DNA of 64,000 nucleotides from positions 2,790,001 to 2,854,000 of the forward strand of contig NZ_CP061913.1 in NCBI RefSeq assembly GCF_019904175.1, written 5' to 3'. The stretch comes from Dactylosporangium vinaceum (GTDB lineage Bacteria > Actinomycetota > Actinomycetes > Mycobacteriales > Micromonosporaceae). Made by a program: the position numbers and the translations under genes. Below are positions 26,485-35,557 of the stretch, one piece after another. Within the stretch, counting starts at the first letter, position 1. Every line of letters starts with the position of its first letter. The notes beneath the pieces were generated by a model. That model did not search any database and was not told the DNA's origin. It saw only the letters and a program-made list of their open reading frames with translations.

Positions 26485-26492
26485 CCGAATGA

Positions 26493-26519
26493 GGGGCGCG
26501 GCCGATCGGGCCGCGCCCC
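26493..26519. terminator. bidirectional terminator between convergent genes
   Basis: GGGGCGCGGCC (26493-26503), loop GATCG, GGCCGCGCCCC (26509-26519): a perfect 11-bp stem between the stops of the convergent genes ending at 26484 and 26529. Confidence 0.75.
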
Positions 26520-26528
26520 CTCCCTGTC

Positions 26529-27926
26529 TCAGATCCGGCCCATGAGCCGCAGTCGCAGCGCCCGCAGCACGAGACCGGGCCGGGCGAGTGCGGCCGGATG
26601 CGTCTCCATCGACGTCACGCGGTTGAGCTCGCGGCACGTCGGCTCGTCGACCATCGAGGCCCGCTGCACCAGGTCGCCGGCCCAGCGGATGATCCGGTAT
26701 CCGCGCGGCTGCCCGGACGTGACGTGCGGCAGCCCCAGGTCGGCGAACGTCGAGATCTGCCACGCCGCGTCCACGACGACGCGGACCTTCTCGAAGTACT
26801 CCCGCGCCGGGGTGGTGGTCACGTCCGGCCCGGTCTGCAGCCAGGCCGACAGGCACGAGGCGTGCAGCGTCGCCGAGGTCATCCCCTGGCCGTACACGGG
26901 GTTGAACGAGGCGACCGCGTCGCCGGCCGCGACGAGCCCGGCGGGCAGCCGGTCCACGGCGTGGAAGTCCCGGCGGCGGCTGTCGGCCTGGTGGTACGTG
27001 ATGATCCCGCCGATCATCCGGCCCTTCTCGGCGATCTCGCCGAACATCGCCGGGAAGTACCTGCGGCAGCGCTCGGCGTACTCCGCCGGGTCGCGCGAGG
27101 GCCGGTCGTCGTCGTATCCGGCGACGAGCATCAGCCAGCGGTTCTGCTCGACCGACAGCACGCCGCCGATCCGCGCCACCCGCCCCGGCCCCGGCGTCTC
27201 CTGGGTGACGACGACCCACGCGTCGCTTATCGACTCGTCCCGCTCGAACAGCGCCGACGCGTAGTTGAGCCGGATCGGCATCCGCTGCATCGGCGCCCGC
27301 GGCCAGCCGTGCTCCTCCAGCCAGTCGTTGAGCCGGCTGGAGCGGCCCATCGCGTCGACGACCAGGTCCGCGTCGAGCAGCACCGGCTCGTCCTGCCCCG
27401 CGGGCACGTACGCCGCCCCGGTCACCGCCGAGTCGGTGAACCGCAGGCCCTCGGCCCGCCCGCACACGACGCGCACATTGGGCAGCGCCAGGACCCGGCG
27501 CCGGACCTGATACTCCAGGAACGGCCGGGTCGTGATGAGGATCGGCCGCTCCGGTGGCGGGTCCGGCACCTCGCGGAGCTTGTTGTTGATGTACACGCGC
27601 CCGTCGCTGCGCCCGTAGTCCGGCGCCCCGGCGGCCACGGCCGCGTCGGTGAACCCCGGGAACCAGCGCTCCAGCTGCGTCTGCCCGGCCGGGAGCAGGG
27701 CGTGCACCTGCGTGCCCTGCGGCACCCCGGGTCGCGGCTCGGCTCCCTCGGTGGGGTCGCGCTCGACGATGACCACCTCGCCGGCGTGGTCGCTGAGCAC
27801 CCGGGCCGCCATCAGCCCGGCCATGCTGCCGCCCAGGACGACGGCGCGCTCCAGGATCCGGCGCGGCGGGCCCGGCGGCGCGGAGGTACTGATCTCGGCG
27901 AAGACCTGTGGTGCGGAAGGTGCCAT
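26529..27926 (-). CDS. FAD-dependent oxidoreductase/monooxygenase
   Basis: A 465-residue flavoprotein. The dinucleotide-binding site is VVLGGSMAGLMAARVLSDHA (residues 29-48), followed by VVIVERDP; the second FAD motif is LVAAGDAVASFNPVYGQGMT. This matches a monooxygenase/dehydrogenase-like class common in actinomycetes near natural-product genes. ATG at 27926 is chosen over an extension to 28010. It is divergent (92-base spacer) from a large SARP-type regulator, which is the probable activator. The substrate is unknown. Confidence 0.88.
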   Translation of the reverse strand: MAPSAPQVFAEISTSAPPGPPRRILERAVVLGGSMAGLMAARVLSDHAGEVVIVERDPTEGAEPRPGVPQGTQVHALLPAGQTQLERWFPGFTDAAVAAGAPDYGRSDGRVYINNKLREVPDPPPERPILITTRPFLEYQVRRRVLALPNVRVVCGRAEGLRFTDSAVTGAAYVPAGQDEPVLLDADLVVDAMGRSSRLNDWLEEHGWPRAPMQRMPIRLNYASALFERDESISDAWVVVTQETPGPGRVARIGGVLSVEQNRWLMLVAGYDDDRPSRDPAEYAERCRRYFPAMFGEIAEKGRMIGGIITYHQADSRRRDFHAVDRLPAGLVAAGDAVASFNPVYGQGMTSATLHASCLSAWLQTGPDVTTTPAREYFEKVRVVVDAAWQISTFADLGLPHVTSGQPRGYRIIRWAGDLVQRASMVDEPTCRELNRVTSMETHPAALARPGLVLRALRLRLMGRI

Positions 27927-28018
27927 GGAAGTTGATTTTACTGATGCAAATATTTCCCGCTGTCGAACGAGCCGGGCGGCGCCGTGGACCTGATCAGCGC
28001 AGGCGCACAATAGCGATC

Positions 28019-30937
28019 ATGCGCTTCAGCATCCTCGGGCCGCTCGAAGTCCACGACGATGCCGGAAACGCCGTCGCCGTGGCCGGGCCGAAGCCGCGGG
28101 CGCTGCTGGTCCGGCTGCTGCTCTCGGCCGGGCGGGTCGTGCCGTTCGAGCGGCTCGGCGGCGAGACACCCAACGCGCTGCAGGCCCAGGTCTCGCGGCT
28201 GCGGCGGGCGCTGCCGGGCGGCCTCGTCGAGTTCGCCGGGGCCGGATACCGCATCGCGATCGACCCCGACGACGTCGACGTGCACCGGTTCGAGCGCGGC
28301 GCCGCCGACGGCCGGAGGCTGCTCGCGCTGGGAGAGTGCCGAGCCGCGGCATCAGTACTGCGAGCAGCGCTTGACCTGTGGCGCGGACCCGCCCTGGCCG
28401 ACCTGCCGGAGGCCGCGGCGCAGGTGGTGCGCCTGGAGGAGGCCCGGCTGGCCGCGGTCGAGGACCTCGTGGAGGCGGAGCTCGCCCTGCCCGCGGGCAC
28501 CGCGATCGGGCCGCTGCGCCGGCTGGTCGCCGAGCACCCCTTCCGCGAGCGGCTGCGCGGTCAGCTCATGCGGGCACTCCACGCGGCCGGGCGCACGGCC
28601 GAGGCCCTCGGCGAGTTCGACGACCTGCGCCGGCTCCTCGCCGCCGAGCTCGGCACCGACCCTTCGGCCGCGCTGCGCGCAGTACACCTGCGACTGCTGC
28701 AGGGGGAGAGCGCACCACCCGCGCGGCGCGGCCCACCGGCACCGCTCACCCGCCTGATCGGGCGGGCGGCGGAGCTGCAGCGGCTGGCCGCGCTCGGGCC
28801 GGCGCGGCTCGTCACGCTCGTCGGGCCCGGAGGAGCCGGCAAGACGCGGCTCGCGGTGGAGGCGGCCGGGCCGGGAGCCTGCTTCGCCGACCTGTCCGCC
28901 GTCGAGGACGCGGCGGGGGTACCGCTGGAGGTCGCCGCGGCGCTCGGGCTGCGCGACGGCGGCCTGGCCCCCGCGGCCGCGGCCGATCCCGTGCGGCGGC
29001 TGGAGTCCGCCCTCGCCGGCCAGGAACTGCTGCTCGTCCTGGACAACTGTGAGCAGGCCCTGGACGCCGTCGCCGGGCTGGTCCGCACGCTGCTCGGCGC
29101 GGGCCCGGGGCTGCGCGTGCTTGCGACGAGCCGGGAGCCGCTCGGGCTGACCGGCGAGGTGCTCGTGCCCGTCGGCCCGCTGCCGCCCGAGCCGGCGCTG
29201 GCGCTGTTCGCCGAGCGCGCCGCGGCCGTGCGGCCCGGGTTCACGGTCGGGGCCGGCAACGCCGAAGCGGTCCGCCAGGTCTGCGCGCTCGTCGACGGGC
29301 TGCCCCTCGCCATCGAGCTGGCCGCGGCCCGGCTGCGGCAGCTGGACATCCACGCGCTGGCCGCGCGGCTCGCCCAGCACGAGCACTTCGCGGTGCTGTC
29401 GCGCGGCGACCGCACCGCGGCCGATCGGCACCGCACCCTGCACGCCGTCGTCGACTGGTCGTGGCGGCTCCTCAGCGACGAGGAGCGCACGGCCGCCGGC
29501 CGCCTGTCGGTGTTCGCCGGCGGCGCGACCGGGCCGGCGGCGCTGGCCGTCTGCGGTGCGGGGGAGGAGGTGCTCATCGATCTCGCCGATCGCTCGCTGG
29601 TGGTGGCGCGCGATGGGCGGTACAGGATGCTGGAGACGATCCTGCTCTTCTGCCGCGGGCGGTTGGGCGCGGCCGAGCAGGCCCGCCTGCAGCAGGCCCA
29701 CGCCGCCTACTTCCTGCGGCTCGCGTGCACCGCCGACGGGTTCCTGCGCCGGGCCGAGCAGCTCGACTGGCTGGCCGTCCTGGCCGCCGACCACGACAAC
29801 CTGATCGCCGCCGTCCGCCACGCCGACCGCCCCACGGCGATGCGGCTGATCACGGCGCTGGCCGCGTACTGGTGGCTGAGCGGCCGCCGCCGGGAGGTCG
29901 CGCCGCTGGCCGCCGCGCTGCTGGACGGGCCGGTCGAGGGGCTGGAGGAGGAGTACGTCAGCTGCGTCGTGCACGCCGAGTCCATGGCCCCGCCGGCCCA
30001 CCGCGCGCACGCCGACGCGGTGGTGGCCGCACTTGACCGCCCGCTGCGCCACCCGTTCGGCGCCGCCGTGTGGGGCATGTCCCGGGCCCCGGGCACCGGC
30101 CCCGACCCGTCACCGGCGATCCTGGCCGGCGATCCGTGGAACGAGGCGCTGCAGGACCTCGGCCTGGAGCTGCTCCAGGTCCTCGGCGGCCACCCGGCCG
30201 AGGCCCGCCTCCAGGACGTGCACGCCCGGTTCCTGGCCCTCGGCGAGCGCTGGGGCATCGGCCAGTGCCAGGACTGGCTGGCCCAGGTGGCGTCGTGGCG
30301 CGGCGACCACGCCCTGGCCCACGAGCGCTGGGCCGTGTCGATCGGCTGCTTCGACGAGCTGGGCGCCGCCCTCGAAGCCGCGGACGTCCTGTGCCGCCGC
30401 GGCTTCGACAGCATCCGGCAGGCTGCCCTGCCCGCCGCGGAGGCGGACTTCCGCCGGGCGATCCCGACCCCGGCGAGCGCGCTCGGCCTGGCCGAGGTGG
30501 CCCGCCTGCGCGGCGACCTCCCGCTCGCCGCGGCCGAGCTGGAGCGCGCGGCCGCGGAGATCCGGCCCGGCGACCCGGCCTCCGTGTACGTCCGCGCGAG
30601 CGTCCTCACCGCCCGGGCCCGCCTGGCCGAGGCCGAGCACCGCCTCGACGACGCCGCCCGCCTGCACGAGGACGCGTGGACCGCGGTCCAGCGCGCGCCG
30701 CTGCCCGCGAACCTGGCCGACGTCCTCGAGGGCCGGGCCGGGCACGCGCTGCTGACCGGCCGGGCCCGGACGGCCGCGGTGCTGCTGGGCCGGGCGGTGG
30801 CACTGCGCGGCACCGCGGTGGCCGGCGACCCCGACGTGGCCGCGACCGCCGCCGGGGCGACCGCCGCCCTGGGCCCTTCCGCGTTCGCGGACGCCTACGC
30901 GGAAGGGCTGCGCGGAGACGCTCAGAACAGCGTGTGA
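28019..30937 (+). CDS. SARP/BTAD-domain NTPase regulator (AfsR-like)
   Basis: A 972-residue transcriptional regulator. An N-terminal OmpR-like winged helix (residues 1-80: MRFSILGPLEVHDDAG) is joined to a bacterial transcriptional activator domain (85-228), then an NTPase core with Walker A GPGGAGKT at 269-276 and LLLVLDNCEQ as Walker B. NB-ARC-like signals ATSREPLGL and GLPLAIELAAARL are present, and the final 350 residues form alpha-helical TPR-like repeats. Such proteins activate oxidative or secondary-metabolic genes in response to ligands. It is divergent from the flavin oxidoreductase gene. The 3' end overlaps the convergent sigma-fusion gene by 16 bases. Confidence 0.93.
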   Translation: MRFSILGPLEVHDDAGNAVAVAGPKPRALLVRLLLSAGRVVPFERLGGETPNALQAQVSRLRRALPGGLVEFAGAGYRIAIDPDDVDVHRFERGAADGRRLLALGECRAAASVLRAALDLWRGPALADLPEAAAQVVRLEEARLAAVEDLVEAELALPAGTAIGPLRRLVAEHPFRERLRGQLMRALHAAGRTAEALGEFDDLRRLLAAELGTDPSAALRAVHLRLLQGESAPPARRGPPAPLTRLIGRAAELQRLAALGPARLVTLVGPGGAGKTRLAVEAAGPGACFADLSAVEDAAGVPLEVAAALGLRDGGLAPAAAADPVRRLESALAGQELLLVLDNCEQALDAVAGLVRTLLGAGPGLRVLATSREPLGLTGEVLVPVGPLPPEPALALFAERAAAVRPGFTVGAGNAEAVRQVCALVDGLPLAIELAAARLRQLDIHALAARLAQHEHFAVLSRGDRTAADRHRTLHAVVDWSWRLLSDEERTAAGRLSVFAGGATGPAALAVCGAGEEVLIDLADRSLVVARDGRYRMLETILLFCRGRLGAAEQARLQQAHAAYFLRLACTADGFLRRAEQLDWLAVLAADHDNLIAAVRHADRPTAMRLITALAAYWWLSGRRREVAPLAAALLDGPVEGLEEEYVSCVVHAESMAPPAHRAHADAVVAALDRPLRHPFGAAVWGMSRAPGTGPDPSPAILAGDPWNEALQDLGLELLQVLGGHPAEARLQDVHARFLALGERWGIGQCQDWLAQVASWRGDHALAHERWAVSIGCFDELGAALEAADVLCRRGFDSIRQAALPAAEADFRRAIPTPASALGLAEVARLRGDLPLAAAELERAAAEIRPGDPASVYVRASVLTARARLAEAEHRLDDAARLHEDAWTAVQRAPLPANLADVLEGRAGHALLTGRARTAAVLLGRAVALRGTAVAGDPDVAATAAGATAALGPSAFADAYAEGLRGDAQNSV

Positions 30938-32331
30938 GCGCCGGGGAGCAGCACCCTGGCCGTGTCGGGGACGGGGCTGGTCACGGTGATCGCGCCGGTG
31001 GCGCGGTCGAGCCGGCCGACGCGGGTCGGCTCGTGGGCGACCATCAGGACGGCGTCCCCGGCGACCGCCGCCGGCCGCCAGGCGGACCCGGGCGGCAGGG
31101 CGAACTGCCGCTCCACGGCGCCGGTGGCCAGGCTGATCTCCAGCAGCCGGACCGCGCGATGGTCCTGCTTGACGGTCATGGTGATGCGGGTGCCGTCCGC
31201 TGACACCAGCGCCGGGTCGGTGCCGCCGTTGAACAGCTCCTGACCGGGGCCGAGGGCGGCCTGGCGGGCGTCGACGGCGACCGTCCGCTCGGCGCCGGTG
31301 GCCGGGTCGAGGATGTGCAGCGTCAGCGGCCGGCCGCGGTCCACGACGACCAGCTCGCCGCTGGGCAGGACCGCGATCACCTCGTTCGCGACGGGCGGCC
31401 GGTAGGTCACGACCTGGCGGCTGGTGAGCTCGACGCGGGTGTAGCCGAAGGTGTCGCCGCCGAGCACCGACCACATCACGAGCCAGCGGCTGTCGGGCGA
31501 CCAGCCCATCGGCTCCCACACGCCCGACCGCAGCCGGTCACCGAGCGGCGCCTGCGGTGCCGCGTCGCTCGTCAGGTCGCGCAGCCGATACCCGCTGCCG
31601 AACAGCGCGGCAACCCACCGCCCGTCCGGCGACAGCGACGGCGTGCCGAGATCGCCCAACCGGCCGAGCGCGTAGCGCCGCCCGTCCACCAGCACCGTCA
31701 CGTCGGCATCGCAGGACCCTCCGGTGCACGGTTCGTGGTAGAGCAGCGAGGCCGCGCCGACCGCCGCGTCCGGCAGCGCCGGGAGCGTCGGCCGGCGGCT
31801 GGTCAGCACGGTCGGCACCGGTGCGGCGGGCTCCGCCCCCGGCCGGCCGCCCGGCCAGACGGCCACCCCGGCGGCCAGCACCACCGCCGTGGCCGCGGCC
31901 GCCGCGGCGGCTCCGGCCAGCCGCCGGCGGCGGCGGATGCGGTGCGCCCGGCGCAGCACCACGACCGCCCGCTGCCGCGGGGTCAGCCGGGCCAGCGCGG
32001 CCAGCAGCGCCACCCGATCGGTGACCTCCGTCGCCTCGTCCCGCCCGGCCGCACCGTCGAGCTCGATCGGCGCCCGCCCCTGCACCTCGAAGCGCTGCCG
32101 CCGCCACCAGCTCGTGCGCTCGTTGACCATGATCCGCCGCACGTACGCCTCCGGATCGCCGCCGACCACGAGCCGCGACCATCGCAGCGCCGCCCGTGCG
32201 AGCGCCGTCTGCACGAGGTCCTCGGCGAGCTGATGGTCACCGGTCAGCAGGAACGCGATCCGCGACAGCCTCGGCCCGCGCGCGACAACGAACGCCCGGA
32301 AGCTCTCTTCACCGTCCACACCTACCCACAC
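30922..32331 (-). CDS. SigE-type sigma factor fragment fused to a membrane-anchored beta-propeller-like protein
   Basis: A 469-residue hybrid. Residues 8-75 are sigma region 2 (FRAFVVARGPRLSRIAFLLT, AEDLVQTALARAALRW), and 107-128 start region 4 (ALLAALARLTPRQRAVVVLR), but the helix-turn-helix that should follow is missing. The frame continues into Arg-rich AHRIRRRRRL, a transmembrane helix (about 138-157), and a 300-residue extracytoplasmic domain with repeated SPDGRWVAALF and SPDSRWLVMWS blades. Normally the sigma gene and such a membrane protein are separate neighbours; an in-frame deletion is the simplest origin. GTG at 32331 with GGGTGGA upstream. It may be a non-functional relic or a membrane-tethered sigma domain. 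Confidence 0.75.
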   Translation of the reverse strand: MWVGVDGEESFRAFVVARGPRLSRIAFLLTGDHQLAEDLVQTALARAALRWSRLVVGGDPEAYVRRIMVNERTSWWRRQRFEVQGRAPIELDGAAGRDEATEVTDRVALLAALARLTPRQRAVVVLRRAHRIRRRRRLAGAAAAAAATAVVLAAGVAVWPGGRPGAEPAAPVPTVLTSRRPTLPALPDAAVGAASLLYHEPCTGGSCDADVTVLVDGRRYALGRLGDLGTPSLSPDGRWVAALFGSGYRLRDLTSDAAPQAPLGDRLRSGVWEPMGWSPDSRWLVMWSVLGGDTFGYTRVELTSRQVVTYRPPVANEVIAVLPSGELVVVDRGRPLTLHILDPATGAERTVAVDARQAALGPGQELFNGGTDPALVSADGTRITMTVKQDHRAVRLLEISLATGAVERQFALPPGSAWRPAAVAGDAVLMVAHEPTRVGRLDRATGAITVTSPVPDTARVLLPGAHTLF

Positions 32332-32399
32332 GCGATCCACCCGGCTCCGGTTGGGTGCCGCACCCGGGCGCTTTCCGCCCGGCGTGGTGGCCGCGAGGG

Positions 32400-33425
32400 T
32401 CAGCGCACGGTGATGACGACCTTGCCGAAGGGGTCGGCCGACTCGTAGTGGTGATAGGCCTCGCGGGCCTGGTGGAAGGGGAAGGTGCGGGCGATCGGCG
32501 GGTGGAGGTCGTGGGCGGTGATGAAGGCGTTCAGGGCCTCGAACTGCGTGCGGGTGGCGACCGCCACCGCGCGGACGGTAGCCGCCTTGGCGAAGATGAG
32601 CCGGGGGTCCAGGGCGGGCCAGTCGCCCGACACGGCGCCGACGAGGGCCACGTGGCCGTCGAGCGTGAGGCAGTCGAGGGCCTCGGGCAGCGCACCGGCG
32701 GTGTCGATCACCCGGTCGGCGCCGCGGCCGGCGGTCAGGCGGCGGACCTCGGCGGGCCAGTCCGCGCGGCGGTCGAGGACCGCGTCGGCACCCAGGGCGC
32801 GCAGCCGGTCGGCCTTGGCCGGTGAGCCGGTCGTGGCGAGCACGCGCAGACCCAGCAGACGCCCCAGTTGTACCGCGAACAGCGACACGCCCCCGGAGCC
32901 CGTCGCCACCACCGTCTGTCCGCGGTGGACTCCCCGGCCGTCGCCGGTCAGCGCGTTCCAGGCGGTCACCGCCGCGCACGGCAGCGTCGCCGCCTCCGCG
33001 TGCGTCAGGTTGGCCGGGGCGTGCACCAGCGCCCGCTCCGGCAGCACCACCTCCTCGGCCAGCATCCCGTCGAGCGTGCCGCCCAGCTGGGGCAGGCTTT
33101 CCGGCGTGAGCGGGCCGTCCAGCCAGTGCGGGAACAGGGCTGCCGCGACCCGGTCGCCGGGCTTGAACCGCCGCACGCCGGGGCCGACCGCGACCACCTC
33201 GCCGGCGCCATCGGAGACCGCGACGACGTCCGGCTTCACCGGCAGGACGTAGCGGCCGCGGGCCACGAGGAGCTCGCGGAAGCTCAGCGACACCGCGTGC
33301 ACGGCGACGTGCACCTCGCCCGGTGCGAGCGCGGCGGGGACGGGGTCGTGCTCCCGGAGCGTCAGGCCCTCGATCCCGGCGCCGCTGGTGATGTGCCAGG
33401 CCCGGATCGGCTGGATGGAAGTCAT
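32400..33425 (-). CDS. zinc-independent quinone oxidoreductase / medium-chain alcohol dehydrogenase family
   Basis: A 341-residue MDR enzyme. The GroES-like N-domain (GEVHVAVHAVSLSFRELLVA, GAGEVVAVGPGVRRFKPGDR) is followed by the Rossmann fold with VVATGSGGVSLFAVQLGRLL. The catalytic zinc cysteine of the ADH type is absent, so it is closer to quinone/enone reductases. Start ATG at 33425; an in-frame ATG at 33437 is also possible. It is divergent from an XRE regulator whose spacer carries an inverted repeat. Confidence 0.9.
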   Translation of the reverse strand: MTSIQPIRAWHITSGAGIEGLTLREHDPVPAALAPGEVHVAVHAVSLSFRELLVARGRYVLPVKPDVVAVSDGAGEVVAVGPGVRRFKPGDRVAAALFPHWLDGPLTPESLPQLGGTLDGMLAEEVVLPERALVHAPANLTHAEAATLPCAAVTAWNALTGDGRGVHRGQTVVATGSGGVSLFAVQLGRLLGLRVLATTGSPAKADRLRALGADAVLDRRADWPAEVRRLTAGRGADRVIDTAGALPEALDCLTLDGHVALVGAVSGDWPALDPRLIFAKAATVRAVAVATRTQFEALNAFITAHDLHPPIARTFPFHQAREAYHHYESADPFGKVVITVR

Positions 33426-33461
33426 GGGCAGCACCATCCGGCCGCGGCGCGCGCGGCGGCA

Positions 33462-33477
33462 ATTCCCCGGAGGGAAT
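33462..33477. promoter_or_regulatory. inverted repeat between the oxidoreductase and XRE regulator
   Basis: ATTCCC (33462-33467), spacer CGGA, GGGAAT (33472-33477): perfect 6-base arms in the 87-base divergent spacer. It is placed to act on both genes, presumably bound by the XRE protein. Confidence 0.5.
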
Positions 33478-33512
33478 CGGCGGGCGGGCGGGTGAAGCGG
33501 TAGACAGGAGCG

Positions 33513-34286
33513 GTGACGGAGCGGTTCGGTGGTGCGTTGCGGGAGTGGCGGAGCCGGCGCCGGGTGAGTCAGCTGGAGCTGGCCGTGCGGGCCGGCACCA
33601 CGCAGCGGCACGTCAGTTTCCTGGAGAGCGGCCGGTCCGCGCCCGGGCGGGCGATGATCATTCGACTGGCGGAGTCGTTGGAGGTGCCCGTTCGCGAGCG
33701 CAACGATCTGCTCCTCGCGGCCGGGTTCGCTCCCGCGTACCCCCGAAGTGCTCTGGATTCTCCGGAGCTCGCCCCCGTCCGGGCGGCGCTCGAGCACGTG
33801 CTGCGCGGGCACCTGCCGTATCCGGCGGTCGTCGTCGACCGGCACGGCGACCTGGTGTCGGCGAACGCCGCGTTCCACCGCCTGACCCGCGGGGCCGATC
33901 CGGCGCTGCTGGAGCCGCCGGTGAGCGTGGCCCGGTTCCTGCTGCACCCGCGGGGCCTCGCGCCGCGCATCGTGAACCTCGACGAGTGGGCCTGGCACGT
34001 CGTCGACCGGGTCCGCGCCGAGGCCGCCCGCAACCCCGACGAGCGCCTCGTCGCGCTGGCCGCCGAGCTGGCCGGGCTGGCGCCCCCGCGGCCGGCCCAG
34101 CCGGGCCTGCACCACCTCGGTTTCGCGGTACCGCTGCGCCTGCGCGACACCGACGACCGCGAGCTGAGCCTCATCACCACGCTCACGCACTTCGGGACCG
34201 CGGTGGACGTGACGATCGCCGAGCTGCGCCTCGAGGCCTTTCTGCCCGCCGACGCCGCGACGGCCGCGGCGCTGGGCAGGTCCTGA
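33513..34286 (+). CDS. XRE-family regulator with MmyB-like ligand-binding domain
   Basis: A 257-residue regulator. An N-terminal helix-turn-helix (LREWRSRRRVSQLELAVRAG, TTQRHVSFLESGRSAPGRAM) is joined to a PAS-like MmyB domain (YPAVVVDRHGDLVSANAAFH, PRIVNLDEWAWHVVDRVR, ELSLITTLTHFGTAVDVT). MmyB-type regulators sense fatty-acid-like ligands. GTG start at 33513. The divergent quinone oxidoreductase is the likely target. Confidence 0.9.
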   Translation: MTERFGGALREWRSRRRVSQLELAVRAGTTQRHVSFLESGRSAPGRAMIIRLAESLEVPVRERNDLLLAAGFAPAYPRSALDSPELAPVRAALEHVLRGHLPYPAVVVDRHGDLVSANAAFHRLTRGADPALLEPPVSVARFLLHPRGLAPRIVNLDEWAWHVVDRVRAEAARNPDERLVALAAELAGLAPPRPAQPGLHHLGFAVPLRLRDTDDRELSLITTLTHFGTAVDVTIAELRLEAFLPADAATAAALGRS

Positions 34287-34327
34287 CCGGGCGCGGCCCG
34301 ACCCTTATTTCGGAGCGTGTCAAAAGG

Positions 34328-35557
34328 GTGGCGGACGCGGTACGGTGCCTTGTGCCAGTCGCCCCGCGCCGCGCCCGGATCGCCGGCTGCCTGCTGTTCC
34401 TGCTGTTCGGCGGCGCGCTCGGCGCCTGGACGGCGCGGGTGCCGGCGATCAAGCACGGGCTGGAGCTCGACGACTTCCGGCTCAGCGTGGCGCTGCTCGG
34501 GCTGGCCGTGGGCGCGATCGCGGGGCAGCTCGGGGCCGGGCGGCTGGTGGACCGGTTCGGCAGCGTGCGGGTCGCGCGGCCGACGGCGCTGCTGGAGGGG
34601 GTCCTGCTGCTGCCCTCCGCCTACGCGCCCTCCCTGCCGCTGCTGACCCTGGCCCTGCTGGTGTTCGGCCTCAACCACGGCGTGCTCAACGTGTCGATGA
34701 ACGCCAACGCGCTCGGGGTCCAGCGGGCCTACGGGCGCCCGATCATCTCGTCGTTCCACGCGGTGTACAGCATCGGCGGGTTCGCCGGGGCCGCGCTCGG
34801 CGGCCTGTGCGCGCACCTGGGCTGGTCGCCGCGCGGCACGTTCCTCCTCGTCGGCGCGCTCGCCGTGGCCCTGGCCGGGTGGGCGCTGGGCTGGATCGCG
34901 ACCGAGCCGCCGCCGGCCGCGCCGGAGCCGGGCCGGGTGAAGGCGGGCCGGCTCGACGGTGTGTACCTGCTGGGCGGGCTCGCGTTCTGTGCGCTGGTGG
35001 GGGAGGGGGCGGCGGCCGACTGGAGCGCCGTGTACCTCCGCGACGACCTGGGCGGCACCGCCGGGTTCGCGGCCGCCGGATACGCCGCGTTCGCCATCGC
35101 CATGACCGCCGGCCGCCTCGTCGGGGACCGCCTCACCGTGCTGCTCGGCCCGGTCGGCCTGGTGCGCCTGGGTGGCCTGGTGGCGGCGGCCGGGCTGGGC
35201 GTCGCGCTGCTGATCGATGAGCGGATCGCGGGCGTGGCCGGGTTCGCGGCCCTGGGCGCCGGTCTCTCGTGCGTGGCGCCCCAGGTGTTCTCGGCGGCGA
35301 CGGCCCGCAACCCGGCCCAGCCGGCGCGGGCGCTGTCGGTCGCGGTAAGCCTGGGCTACGCGGGCTTCCTCGCCGGGCCCGTCCTGATCGGCGCGGCCAC
35401 GCAGGTGGTGCCGCTACCGGTGGCCCTGCTCCTGCCGGTCGCCCTCGCGCTCCTGGTCGCCGCCGCGGCCGGCGCGGTCCGGGCTCCGCGCGCCGCCGAC
35501 CACGTCGACGACGGCCGCGACAAGCGCGACCACCACGAAGCCGATCGTCACCCATAG
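34328..35557 (+). CDS. MFS transporter, 12-TM
   Basis: A 409-residue (or 401 from the GTG at 34352) permease of the fucose-permease/YbjJ-like type with about 12 hydrophobic helices. The N-terminal signature is WTARVPAIKHGLELDDFRLS; later ones are GRLVDRFGSVRVARPTALLE and SFHAVYSIGGFAGAALGGLC. The last 144 bases overlap the 3' end of the opposite MFS gene (from 35414): the end helix of this protein (VALLLPVALALLVAAAAGAV) is antisense to the charged tail of the other. Function not assignable beyond small-molecule transport. Start is uncertain. Confidence 0.82.
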   Translation: MADAVRCLVPVAPRRARIAGCLLFLLFGGALGAWTARVPAIKHGLELDDFRLSVALLGLAVGAIAGQLGAGRLVDRFGSVRVARPTALLEGVLLLPSAYAPSLPLLTLALLVFGLNHGVLNVSMNANALGVQRAYGRPIISSFHAVYSIGGFAGAALGGLCAHLGWSPRGTFLLVGALAVALAGWALGWIATEPPPAAPEPGRVKAGRLDGVYLLGGLAFCALVGEGAAADWSAVYLRDDLGGTAGFAAAGYAAFAIAMTAGRLVGDRLTVLLGPVGLVRLGGLVAAAGLGVALLIDERIAGVAGFAALGAGLSCVAPQVFSAATARNPAQPARALSVAVSLGYAGFLAGPVLIGAATQVVPLPVALLLPVALALLVAAAAGAVRAPRAADHVDDGRDKRDHHEADRHP

